Origin: Miscanthus floridulus
Lineage: Eukaryota; Streptophyta; Magnoliopsida; Poales; Poaceae
Assembly (NCBI RefSeq): GCF_019320115.1
Contig: NC_089589.1
Coordinates: 24,681,273-24,745,272 of the forward strand
Direction of reading: 5' to 3'
DNA length: 64,000 nucleotides
The notes under the pieces are model-generated. The model had not been told where the DNA came from. It saw only the letters and a list, made by a program, of their open reading frames with translations, and did no database searches. Made by a program: the position numbers and the translations under genes. Within the stretch, counting starts at the first letter, position 1, and each line of letters opens with the position of its first letter. Positions 41,436 to 52,520 of the stretch are shown here, one piece after another.

Positions 41436-43284
41436 CCGATTCCCAGACTGACTGCCTGCAGATGGTGCCGGTGCCACAAACAGTACATAATTAAGTTAAT
41501 CCTCCTCTAGATTCACGAGAACCATTTGAAAATCCTCACTGGGTCTGCAGTTCTCGAGAATATTAGTGTATCTACATGCGCAATTCTTTGTGATAGCTTG
41601 CAATAGCATGAACCCCTAACAAATTTTTTCCTCTATTTTTCATTTAGGAAATATAACTATACTCCATCGTATTAGCCAACAGGGGGCAGATATAGCTAGT
41701 CTACATGTAGTTCTAGTATGCCGATGACGCATTATCATGATCTTTGAGTGAAATATTCCCTTGCCATATATGTGTTGCCGTCCTAACTAAATTAATTAGT
41801 TTGTCCATGAACCACCAAAATAATGATAAATTAATTAACAAACTCAAAAAATGTTAGAAAGACTAAAAAGGAGAAATAGAGCTATATCGATGCTAGGAAT
41901 ACTTTACGAATAAAAAAAGAATTGTGTAACTTCGTAGGAAAAAAACAAAAGAACAACTCCACTGCTTGCATGCAGTTGCAGCTCGTGTATAAACAAAACG
42001 CAAGTTGATCCTCCTCTAGATTTGCGACCTCGGCAGCCTCGCCAAGGCACGTTGCCACTGACAGTTGTCACCAGGACTGTAGGTATCAAGAACATTAGTT
42101 TACGCTGATCACTGACGGAGATCCAAATCCCTTGCAGTGTAACTAGGTAGTGGAACTTAAAGCCAACTAGAAAATTTTGCGCGCTTCGCGACGCCCTACC
42201 AAGCATCTTGATAACCCATACTGCTTGGCCATTCTAGATTACTATTTCACATACATATGACAACATATGAATCATCTCGTAGCTATCAGAGCTCTTCAAT
42301 ATCATTTTAGGCAGTACAGATGTTTCAGTCTCTCTCTTGTACAAAATTAAGCATACACATAGGCACTAAGCAAGAATACACGCTTTAGTTGGAGTGTCAA
42401 CAGCAACCACCTTCAGTTACTCTCCTTCGCAACCATCATAACATGAAGACATTGCTTCCCCTGCTAGGCATAAACATCTGAATGGTGAATAAACATCTGA
42501 ATGGTGCATTAATATTTGCTACGACTCCACGGCCAACATTACTGGGCGCATGAGCTTAATCCAATAGACAAGTGAGCATCATCAGCTAATTGATCACTGA
42601 ATTACCTTTTGCTAAGAACACCGATGCATGTGCATCTTCCAGGTTCCTGTATAGGAAAGCAGGGCATGATCAAATACATATGTTTAATGTCAAATTCAAT
42701 GGCAAGTCACTGCATGATCAATGAAAGGCAAATTAATTTGTACTGCAGATTGGTATAGCAACCAACAACTCGTGCAACCTCTACATCGAAACAAAATAGC
42801 CTCATGCTTAGTAACGAAGGTCAAAAAAAGATTGGCAAAAACTGTGATGAGGTACCTCAATCAGAAATGCTGCCTAGATGGAGCAAAGAATGGGTGACAT
42901 TCAATGTTTCAAGATCTGAATCAATAAACTTTATCTGGACGAGAGAGGAACGTACCTATGACTGCATATATGCTACCATGGACAAGCGTCGCATCAGGGG
43001 AAGCAACCATCAGATCAGCTTCATATTGCCGCGAGGAGAAGGCTCACAGCAACAGAAGCAACAAATCATTATAACATGCTAAACTTAAGAAGCAGAATAT
43101 TATTCTTCACGATTATGTCCTTGCATAGTTATAATTGCGTCCAATTACTCAAACTGCACCCCATGTGTATAATACAATAAGCTAAGCTAAGTCTAGGGCC
43201 AGACAACTATAGTTCTAGATTAGGCGTGCATAAATATAAGAGGAAGGATCTAAATCACAAGCTAGCATATTTAGTTCACAGTTT
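41436..43284. other. Unassigned intergenic sequence
   Basis: About 1.85 kb without a gene I can support. The phrase 'GATCCTCCTCTAGATT' recurs (about 41499 and 42009), hinting at an old duplication. A plus-strand open frame at 42804-43082 has no recognisable domain. It might include diverged introns or flanks of the interrupted NLR-like gene. Confidence 0.35.
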
Positions 43285-46200
43285 AGTTAATGAACATAGA
43301 ATGGATCTTAGTGAGCACGGAATGGAAATCTAAATTTCCACCTGTGAGGGTATAAGCGTTGACAAGGGAAATATCAGATCATACTCCATTACTTTTAGAT
43401 ACTGGTAATGGCACACATGGAAACGAACAACTAGGGTTCAAATTCGAACTAGGTTGGTTGTTAAGGGATGATTTTCATGAGTTGGTTGTTGATGTTTGGA
43501 AAAAGGAATTGAGAGGCAGAACACCACTACAGAGATGGCAATTTAAAATCCAAAGGCTTCGCCAATTCTTAAGGGGTTGGGCCAAGAATGTTTATGGTAA
43601 CTATAAGAAAGAAAAAGCAGAGTTGATAAGAAAAGCTGATGAGTTAGATAAAAATGCGGAGTTGCAGACTCTTATAGTAGGGTACTTGATCTTAAAAATT
43701 ATTATAAAGAGAGACATGCTCTTCTTCTACGGGAGGAGGAGATCAAATGGTATCAACGGGCCTAGACAACTAAGTTGTTATCTGGTGATTGCAATACTAA
43801 GTATTTCCTCTTAGTGTCCAATGGAAAATATAGGATCGGAAAACAAGGATTTTCCGGATGGAACAAGAGGAAGTAACAATATCGGATGATGAGAATCTTA
43901 AAAAGTTCATCACCAATTACTATAAAAGTCTCTTGGGAGAACCAGATAGTAATAAATTTTCTATGATAGAGTCCTTCACAGATAGTATTGCACAAGTTTC
44001 ACAATTAGAAAATAACTTCTTAACGGTGGAATTCACATAACAGGAGGTTAGGGAGGCTATTTTTCAAATAGAGCATAATAAGGCTCCAGGCCCGATGGCT
44101 TCCCTACCGAATTCTATGAAGTTTTTTGGGATTTGATAAAAGTTGATCTCATGCCTCTCTTTCAAGAATTTCACAAAGGTGACCTCTTCCCCTTTTTAGC
44201 CTTAACTTTAGTATAATTACATTACTACCAAAGCAAAAGGAAGCTACACAAATCCAACAATTCTGACCCATATGTTTGTTAAATGTTAGCTTTAAGATTT
44301 TCACAAAAGTAATGACCAATCATATAGCTCTAGTGGCTCATAACGTGATTCAACCATCACAATCGACATTTATGAAAGGTAGGAATATATTGGAGGGGGT
44401 GGTCGTTTTGCATGAAACCTTACATGAAATGCATAGGAAAAAATTAGAGGGGTAATCTTAAAGTTAGACTTTGAGAAAGCCTACAACAAGGTGAAATGGT
44501 CCTTCCTACAGTAGACTTTGAGAATGAAAGGTTTCTCGCCAAAGTGGTGCAAATTGATGGATTGATCAAATTATGAGTGGAGGCAGTGCTAGTGTTAAAG
44601 TCAACGGTGATGTAGGAAATTTCTTCCAAACTAAGAAAGGACTAAGATAGCATGATCCCTTGTCTCCTATCTTATTTAATCTAGTTGCAGATATGCTAGC
44701 AACCTTAATTTTCTGAGCTAAGTCTAATGAAAAATTCAAGGGAGTTGTCCCTCACCTGGTAGAAGATGGTCTATCTATCCTTCAATATGCGAGTGACACT
44801 ATTATGTTTTTGGACCACGACACGATCAAAGCCAAAGATCTAAAGCTAGTGCTTAGTACCTTTGAGCAATTATTGGGGCTGAAAATTGATTTTCACAAAA
44901 GTGAGCTATTTTGTTATGGAGTAGCCAAGGATTGTGAACAAGAATATACTCATTTGCTCGGGTGCAAGTTAGGAGGCCTTCCTTTTAGGTATCTAGGTAT
45001 ACCTATGAATCATAAGAAACTATCTAAAAAGGATTGGGCCTTCATCGAGGTGAAATTCTAGAAAAATTAAGTAGTGACTTGTCTTGATTAATTCGGTGCT
45101 AACTAGTTTGGCCATGTTCATGTTATCTTTCTTTTAAATCCCTAGAGCAATCCTTTAAAAACTAGGTTACTATCATTTGTGTTTTTTGCAATCTGATGAG
45201 CACAAAAAGAACTATCGTCTCGCTAGATGGAGTGTTCTTTGTAAACCTAAGGATTTTTGCGGATTAGGCATACAAAAGCTAGAAGTTCAAAATAAATGAC
45301 TTCTGAGTAAATGGCTATTTAAGTTTATAAATGAAGATGGAGTGTGGCAAAACCTTATAAGAAGGAAATATTTGTCTAACAAAACTCTAACACAAGTGCA
45401 ACATAAGCCAGGAGACTCTCATTTTTGGATTGGCCCTTTGAAAGTCAAAGATGATTTTTGGCCAGTGGTTCCTTCAAAGTACAAAGTGGGGAGCAAGTCA
45501 GATTTTGGAAAGACAATTGGTTAGGAAACAAAACCCTTAGAGAAGCATATCCAAATCTTTACAGTATTGTAAGGAAGAAGGATGATACGGTGGCAAATGT
45601 CCTACAGACTGTACAAGCTTAATGTATCATTTAGAAGGTGTTTGGTAAACGAAAATCTCAACTCTTGGTATGACTTAGTGTCAAAAGTTGCCCTGCTTAA
45701 TCTCACAACTGGTAGAGATTTATTTCGGTGGAACCATGCTAAGAATGGCTTGTTCATGGTCCGGTCTATGTATAGGACTATGATTAGGCACGGAGTCCTC
45801 TCGGTAAAAAGCCCACTTTGTAAGTTAAGAGTACCACTGAAAATCAAGATTTTGCTTTGGTACTTACAACAGGGAGTTATGCTTACTAAGGACAACTTAG
45901 CAAAAAGGAATTGGCAAGGAAGTGTCAAATCTTGTTTTTTAGTGCTATTGAGACTATTCAACAATTGTTTTTTGATTGCCATTTTAAGAACTTTGTTTGC
46001 CATGCGGTGCACATCACATTTGGAATTCAACCACCCACCAGTTTCTCTAATATGTTTGGCTCCTGGATAAATGACTTTTGTCCTAAGCTTTGAAACCAGA
46101 TTTTGTTAGGCGAAACAACTATCTGTTGGGCTTTATGGTTGAATGGGAATGATGTGGTTTTTAACAAGGCTAAGTCTAATACTTATTTGCAGGTAATTTT

Positions 46201-46530
46201 CAGGGTGACTTACTGGATCCGACAGTGGTCCCTGCTGCATAGGAAGGAGGAACGTCCATTGTTCAAGCATGGATGCAGAAGCTTGGAGACATTGATTATG
46301 GTGGTCTTCGCAAAGTTTGGGTGGCGTTTCCAAAATCGAATTGAAGCGTAGCTTTTTGTTCTTTTATAGTTGTTGTTCGCTCGCCCTAGTTGGGCTGAAC
46401 TCTGTTGCTTGCTTTCTTTCATCTCCTAAACGTGAGAACTTAAGCCTTACGACTTTGTTTTGTGGTTGACGCTCAGCTATGTACCATCTTTGGATGGTAG
46501 AGGTTGGAACTTTGTTCCATTATCTAAAAA
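43285..46530 (+). mobile_element. 5'-truncated L1-type LINE retrotransposon
   Basis: Begins within the endonuclease part of ORF2 and proceeds through reverse transcriptase and the zf-RVT region to a 3' tail ending 'CCATTATCTAAAAAAATTAA', the typical end of plant L1 elements. 5' truncation is normal for LINEs. No clear target duplication was found. It is crowded with stops and frameshifts and must be old. Confidence 0.85.
43290..46340 (+). pseudogene. LINE ORF2 (endonuclease C-terminus, RT, zf-RVT), degraded
   Basis: Endonuclease end: 'EWKSKFPPVRV', then after a stop 'ALTREISDHTPLLLDTG'. The linker has 'LGWLLRDDFHELVVDVWKK'. RT-like remains include 'FPTEFYEVFWD' (about 44095-44130), and the catalytic YADD is altered to 'QYASDTIMFLDHD' (about 44784-44825). 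Then 'LGGLPFRYLGIPM'. The C-terminal zf-RVT segment at 45690-45940 has 'GRDLFRWNHAKNGLFMVRSM' and 'LKIKILLWYLQQGVMLTKDN'. At least six frame changes. Confidence 0.87.
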
Positions 46531-47191
46531 AATTAATAGCTCATTTTACATGAATGCATCCATATCCGAGCATTTTGTCAAATATTTCATTATTTTGGCT
46601 GCAAGTCTAATGTACATTGAATGGGGGTACAACATATTCAGAGCAAGAGTGTACACGAATGAAAAAGTAGTAAGACGATCGACAAATTCAATCTTATGTC
46701 TAATATTAGAGCTGGCTTGTGCATGATATGCGATCTTAATTAAGGAGCAAATCAAAAGGTACACATAGTGAAGAACATAGGCTTACATTTAGATGTATGA
46801 AATCCAGTCCCGCCTGTAAGCCACCCATTCGCCAAGAGAGCTTGTTGTGGGATGACTTGAGAAGAGGACGCCTTCCCCAAGAATTCCCAAATTTTGCATC
46901 CTAGGGTTTGCCAGACCTCTAAATAGCCATGCATGTCAGAAAAATGAAGATGGACAGCTACATTACGATCTGAACGATACACAAGCATTAAAAAGGCGAT
47001 ATTTAACTTATTGTCGTCCTTATGGATAGCACCTCTCCATTTGTCAATTTTAGAATAGAACCTCTCCATAAGGGGACATGTATACAATGGCAAGGGCAAG
47101 ATAAGTATTCTCAATTTTCTTCATTTGTTATATTGTAGCATCATGATCTTGCTCTTGCATTGCATCCTAGCAAGTAGATAGTGTTTATTTT
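46531..47191. other. Unassigned sequence with one minus-strand open frame
   Basis: A minus-strand frame at 46752-47114 (about 120 residues; includes 'GCKIWEFLGKASSSQV' and 'LLANGWLTGGTGFH') has exon-like composition but no motif I recognise. The rest is AT-rich. No TE signature found. Confidence 0.3.
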
Positions 47192-47575
47192 TGTAGCACC
47201 CGGTTTTAAGGACAAAACCAGATACATACCATATATGAGCCCAGGAAGTCAAATCACACATATGGCTACAAATAAGGGGTAATATCAAAAGACAATGCTT
47301 GTTATATAACGTATTTAGTACAAAAGATATAACCTTAGATAGCAAACAGCAGAAAGACAACTCCGATCTTTAGGTGAAGACTCCAACACCACTGGGACAA
47401 CTAACTGTTGATCACAAGCCTAACTCCTCCAAACTTTAGCAATCTGGTATCCATCTAGGATTTTTATCCAAGTATTGAAAAGTAAACAAGCGTAAGTACA
47501 TCTCGTACTCAACAAAGAATAACATGGGGTTTATGAGGCTCAAAAGGTAGACACTATGTTGACATAGAATTTTCG
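47192..47575 (-). repeat. Tekay-type LTR fragment (3' part)
   Basis: Read on the minus strand it contains 'CTTTTGAGCCTCAT', 'TGTACTTACGCTTGTTTA' and 'TTGGATAAAAATCC', the same words as Tekay-A LTR at 13740-13830, and ends 'CCGGGTGCTACA', a plausible LTR 3' terminus. It differs after that block, so it is a related family, truncated at about 47575. Confidence 0.7.
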
Positions 47576-47704
47576 TCCCGTGCTGAGGACACACGCAGCA
47601 AGCCAGAAGGGTCCGCTCGATGGAGCAGATCCGCCTAGCTTCAGCGCAGGGATGGTCGATCATATGCAATCCTCCCGAGACGTGCCAGTTAATTTGACCC
47701 TGCA
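47576..47704 (-). other. Tat-type leader with PBS-like sequence
   Basis: On the minus strand 'TCAATTGCAG' is followed by 'GGTCAAATTAACTGGCACGTC', resembling the start of the internal region in grass Tat/RIRE2-like elements, where a TGGCACGCC-type stretch follows the LTR. Then 'CTGCTCCATCGAGCGGACCC'. It is cut off where the Tekay LTR fragment starts. Assignment is by resemblance only. Confidence 0.4.
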
Positions 47705-48954
47705 ATTGACAAGAAGAGAAAGTTCATCAGTAATTAAGGGTGGAACTTGCCGGTGTTGCTAGACAGTCCCGAATGTGCGGCTATGAGAGCCGATATGAAA
47801 GGAGATCGACTAAATAGTCGATTCTAGCATATTCATGAGAATAAATCGGTTAAAGCTCATGGGGTTGTGTAAGAAGAATCGGTTATCATTCAGGATAAAT
47901 ATCGTTATTTGAGCAAATATTAATCAATGGCAATAAGATATCAATGATGATTGGTTTATGCCAAGCCAATGATTACAAGTAACCGAACCCCTTTTTATAT
48001 AAAGAAACAATTCAACACCATTTAACCGTTTGATAAAGATAAATCTAATGAACATGCTAGATCTCATCTATCGCTATGACCAGTGGGGCATGAGGCAGAA
48101 TCATGCAGGCCGTAGAAATAACAATAGACTCGACGACCCTAACTCATTACTAATATCAGTGGGGCATGAGGCAGAATCATGCATGCCATAATACAATAAT
48201 AAGATCATGGGCTAACATATCTTTCAACCTATCTTTACTTCAATGGTCTCGTGATGCGAGCTGTTCGTGAAAGCACTCGATATCGGCTAAAACAGCCGAT
48301 TCAGGCATAGCGCACAGTTAAAGTCATGCCTTACCAGGAATAGATCTACTAAATAACGATCCCCGATCCATGGTGCTAACAGTGGGGTGTGAGGCAGAAT
48401 CACACAGGCCGTGATAACGGGTCGTGGAACGGTTTTCGCTAGCCAGTGGATCTACTCGAGACGCAACATGCCTTAACCGCACGCTATGCACGATTAAGAT
48501 TGATATAAAACAGCCGATAAAACGTAACTCATCGTTTAAGGTATAGATTAGATCAATTTTAGATTAGCAAATAATGGGTTAAGTAAGATATAAGGCCGAT
48601 CTAAATCAATCACAATCGGGCAGAATGATATTCACTACGGGAATCAGGAGGTTTGCCGAGTGCCAGGGGCACTCGGCAAAGCCTAAAAAACCCTCGGCAA
48701 AGGGTTTGCCGAGTGTCGACACTCGGCAAACGGCACTCGGCGAATTTTAGTCGGCAAACAGACTTTGCCGAGTGTTTTTTGTCGGGCAAACACTCGGCAA
48801 AGATTTACACTCGGCAAAATAAAAATGCGAAAAAACCCAAAAATAATAGCAAAAAAACCCGAAATTTTTTTTTCGGGGGAGGCCACCACCGGCCAGTGTG
48901 CGCCCGCCTCCATCGAAGTCGCTGCATTTTTTGCGCAAAATCCACGGCTAACGC

Positions 48955-49025
48955 GGCCGGTGGGATTCGAACTCATGACCTCTCCCTAGCGTCTCTGCTG
49001 CTCTACCACTGCACTACACTATCAC
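48955..49025 (-). tRNA. tRNA-like sequence (degenerate, tRNA-derived) in mini-CACTA
   Basis: On the minus strand 'TAGTGCAGTGGTAGAGCAG' matches a tRNA D-arm/A box (TAGCTCAGTTGGTAGAGC), and 'GAGTTCGAATCCC' is a near-perfect B box/T-arm, at the spacing of a real tRNA. The anticodon arm is degenerate and no acceptor-stem pairing with the sequence after CCC is obvious, so I call it a tRNA relic or SINE-like head rather than a functional tRNA. It retains a potential pol III internal promoter. Confidence 0.55.
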
Positions 49026-49079
49026 TTGTGTCTAGATTCTGTTATCTATCCTCATATATTATACTAAACCAAGAGTAAA

Positions 49080-49680
49080 TTGCTTGTTTAAGGCCATAAA
49101 CGAATTCAAATCAAAAAGTGGTCAACTACAAAGTTTCATAACTTTTCGAGATCTACAATTTTCATTTAGGAAGTTTTTCCATCCGAGGTCGTTTGAAAAA
49201 TTCGAATTTCAAATTTGAGAGATTCAAACGTAGTTTTGCATGATAAGATGATTTCAAAAAGTTGTCAACTACATAGTTTCATAACTTTTGGAGATCTACA
49301 ATTTTCATTTAGGAAGTTTTTCCATCCGAGGTCTTTTGAAAAATTCAAATTTTAAAATTTTCAAATTCAAACGTTGTTTTTGCATGACAAAATGATTTCA
49401 AATCAAAATGTTGCCAAATACAAAATTTCATAACTTCTCAAGATCTACAAAGTTTTTTTTGTTCATTTGTTCATCCGACATAGTGGTACTAACATTGTTC
49501 ACAAATCTTATATATCTCTCTTCTACTTTCATGAAACTAATATGAGAGATGTAGATTTTATGAACAACGTTATTGTCGCTTTGTCAAATGAAGAAATGAC
49601 CAAAATAAACTTTGTAGATCTTGAGAAGTTATACAACTTTGTAGTTGAAAAGTTTTTCATTTGAATTCATTTAGGGCCTC
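49080..49680. repeat. Foldback with short direct repeats in mini-CACTA
   Basis: A unit of about 135 bp ('CATAACTTTTSGAGATCTACA', 'AGGAAGTTTTTCCATCCGAG') occurs at about 49137 and 49270. The outer ends are complementary: 'AATTCAAATCAAAAAGT...CAACTACAAAG' (49092-49133) against 'CTTTGTAGTTGAAAAGTTTTTC' (49637-49658). The AGATCTACAA words also recur in the CACTA-2 foldbacks at 28222-29410, suggesting a shared origin. Confidence 0.65.
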
Positions 49681-50753
49681 AAAAATTGATTCAAAAAACT
49701 GATTTGCCGAGGGCCAAAAAAATGCACACGGCAAAATGCCTCTTTGTCGAGTGCCAAAACAAAGGCACTCGGCAAACTCCATCTTTGCCGAGTGTCAGAA
49801 AAAAGACACTCGGCAAAGACGCATTTTGCCGTGTGCCGAAAAAAACACTCGGCAAAATACATCTTTGCCGAGTGCCAGAAAAAAGGCACTCGGCAAAGAC
49901 GAATTTTGTCGAGTGTTTTTTTTGCCGAGTGTATTTTATTTGGCACTCGGCAAAGACCGTCTTTGCCGAGTGCCCGATAAAATACACTCGGCAAAGCCTC
50001 CGGCACTCGGCAAATTTTGCTTCTCCCGTAGTGATTGTTGTAATTAGATAAATGATGAAAGCAACAAGCAATATCGGTAACTTAATGAATCTACCAAAGA
50101 CTGCCATTCTAAGGTAGAGCCGATAACTTGACCTTGATCTAATTCAAGCAGTGGGGTGTGAGGCAGAATCACACATGCCATACTTGAATTAAACAAGAGT
50201 CGATAACTAGCTTATACCAGAGTCGCAATGGGGGTCAACCGGATCGATGCAGCCATACGAACAGAGGTATAAACCATGACGGTACTTACAGACAAGCAGT
50301 GGAGGTCGACCGGATCGATGCAGTCGTACTCGCTGAAGAACTCACTGAGATCTACTCTACTACTCCTAAGGGGTGGCCGAAGCCAAAAAAGTAATTGACT
50401 TATATTTGGATTGATTGATGTTACAATAGCCAGAGTTTGGTATTTATACTCGGGCCCCGTGCATGACTCCTGTCTGAGCATGACTTATTACAATTTTTGA
50501 CCCTAGAGAAAGGATTCCTAATTTAAGATAACTTGGACTCTAATCTTTCCCTTTTTGTAGAGTCCGACATGCTTCGTCCTGGCGTCGAACGTAGCCTTTG
50601 TTGTTATCCACTGGCGCTATCTGTGGAAAGCCGATTCTAGTTTCTGCATCTGAATCAGTTGGTCCCGATCTGCACACAATTGGTTCCTTGGTGACATGAT
50701 CTTGGGAGCTTTCGAGTCCCTACAACATCTTCTTCCAAATTTTGGTGTAAACA

Positions 50754-50858
50754 CATGCCCCCAATTTTAGGATAAAAGTAATTTTATTCCAAAATTATCA
50801 TGTCTGTATTCCTGATTGGTCCATAGTCACAGGTAGAGAACTTTGATCTGGGGTCAAC
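50754..50858 (-). other. Polypurine tract and 3' end of Tat-like internal region
   Basis: Minus strand 'AAAATTGGGGGCATG' abuts the LTR start at 50753. Only about 100 bp of internal region remain before Tekay-B begins. TSD candidate for Tekay-B is TCAAC (50854-50858); its partner is outside the window. Confidence 0.5.
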
Positions 50859-51222
50859 TGTCACAGAACCAACCAATTTATAAGAGCACAAGTACAAAAA
50901 CAATCGCCGAAACGATCAAATTCTCGAACTTGAGCCCATATAAACCCGGTAGTCAACTGAAATCTCGAAGGATTTCAAACCAACTTGCATACAACCAAGA
51001 TCACAGTAATTCAACATAACATATCGTACGTTACAACATTTCGTAGATGTTTGCAAATAGATTACTTCATCACAGAGTCATCGTTATTACAAAATAAGTC
51101 TTGTAAAGTACGCAGAAGCAAATAGTTTAACATACACACCCGAGTTCAAATACAAATACTGGTTCGCTGATCACAACCCGCAAAAGCATCCAGATGAGAG
51201 AAACAGAGATCATGCCCATGAT

Positions 51223-51284
51223 CTAGTCTTCATCACCCGCCGGGTGGAGACAATACTTACAGAATCCCTGATATAGAAGGTCAT
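51223..51284 (-). other. LTR mini-exon B of Tekay-B (3' LTR copy)
   Basis: After 'CTCTTGTTGCAG' it begins ATGACC and reads AT + 'DLLYQGFCKYCLHPAGDED' + TAG. It joins in phase to mini-exon A. It also contains a consensus donor (GATTCT|GTAAGTAT). The 5' LTR copy is 62591-62652. Confidence 0.42.
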
Positions 51285-52379
51285 CTGCAACAAGAGGGAA
51301 TAAACCTTGAGTACGAGAATGTACTCAGCTAGACTTACCCGTCGGAAACCAAAACAAATGACACCAAGGATTATGCATAGCTTAATGTAGTGGATCTGGC
51401 TGACACTTTCTTTTTGCGGAAAAGCATAAGTAATAAGATCAGCTCTTAAACTGAACTAGCAGTGACTTTTAGCCATTAACCTGTTATCTATATTAGCACC
51501 TGTACTAAGCAATCATTTTATTAGGGCGCAAACATTAATAACCATATCAGGTATACATTGTGGCAACCTTATCATCATCATCCATTTAACCATATCGTTA
51601 AATTAATTGAATCTACGTTGCCGCTGCTCAGTCAAGTTCTCACTATCCGGGAGAGACGACGATTCGAATCGATTCCTATCCAGCTAGAGGGGTATTCCTA
51701 ACACAAACCCTGCTTCCCCCGTCCGGGTCGCAAACAAGTCATCTTTGGTACAACTCAGCAGAAAAATAAAAGAAAAGACATGGGTCCGGGTCGCCCTGCA
51801 TTCTCAGAGAACCACTCTGCCAGGAAGTGCATGATTTTATGCACCTGACTCCCCTTGGACTTATGCCAATGGCTCTCCGCACATCCTTACTTCCTCCAAA
51901 ATGCATCCAACCCCCACGGATCCCGGCTTGAGTTGAGCTACTCAGCTTCGCGGTCGGAATGACTTATCCGGCCAGCTAAGTGTTAGGCTGCGTTCAACAT
52001 GACATGAGGACGTACAGCGTATCGGTCCTTAAATGACACAGACGGAGTTACTATGTTCAGCCTACACAAGACTCCGCCCGGTCTTAGTTCATTATTCACA
52101 TGGTTCTTTTCCACAATAGCAAATATAGCCAACCGTGATCCACCTCATCCTAAAGCTCGTAGGTGATAGGAAATCACCTGACTTCTACCGCACTAAGCAT
52201 GGCTAAGCATTTAACCCATTCCTGAACTTAAATAGGATTCCAGTACGATATATGGAAGGAAGGATATATAATGCAACAATTGGTTCCAACCAATTCCTAT
52301 ACTTAATGCATCATCAACGAATAAAAGATACTCAATGTATTTGTGAAATCATGGGAGACTTAATATGCTCCGGGGTTGC

Positions 52380-52520
52380 CTTTCAGGAAAGAGGAAGGCT
52401 GGTAGTCAGGGCACTCGGGCAACTCCTCCGCGGCGGCTGCTTCGTCGGCTTCCTGCACCTCGGGCTCCTCCTCCTGGTTGGCTCCCTCGAACTCCAGCGA
52501 TGTCACTCCCTCCGGCACAC
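52380..52520 (-). other. LTR mini-exon A of Tekay-B (3' LTR copy)
   Basis: 141 bases between 'GCAATAG' and a GC-type donor (CTGAAAG|GCAACC). Reads GT + 46 codons + G: begins 'VPEGVTSLEFEGANQEEEPE', continues 'VQEADEAAAAEELPECPD', a strongly acidic peptide. The phase on both sides is the same as Tekay-A mini-exon A. 5' LTR copy 63750-63890 differs by S to L and Y to H. Confidence 0.45.

Larger units (their letters stand above)
48633..50033. mobile_element. Mini-CACTA, 1,401 bp, TSD ATT
   Basis: CACTACGGGAATCAGG at 48633 and 'TTCTCCCGTAGTG' ending at 50033 give inverted repeat CACTACGGGA. ATT is duplicated at 48630-48632 and 50034-50036. TTTGCCGAGTGC arrays fill both ends (48652-48815 and 49700-50015). 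The interior holds a tRNA-like sequence and a foldback; no protein gene. Short frames in the arrays are repeats translated by chance. Confidence 0.93.
47705..50753 (-). repeat. Tat-like LTR, invaded by mini-CACTA
   Basis: On the minus strand it starts TGTTTACACCAAAATTTGG at 50753, preceded by a polypurine-like 'AAAATTGGGGGCATG', the usual start of grass Tat/RIRE2-like LTRs. It runs down to about 47705 where a PBS-like leader follows. Without the 1.4-kb mini-CACTA it is about 1.65 kb. Four copies of a 'GTGGGGYRTGAGGCAGAATC' motif occur at about 48085, 48160, 48381 and 50151. The lower boundary is approximate. Confidence 0.6.

Noticed and set aside
42804..43082. Plus-strand 92-residue frame
   Set aside because: No domain, no neighbours, no splice context; unsupported.
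49671..50107. Overlapping frames on both strands with repeated 'LPSVF', 'RQR' words
   Set aside because: Translations of the mini-CACTA subterminal array.
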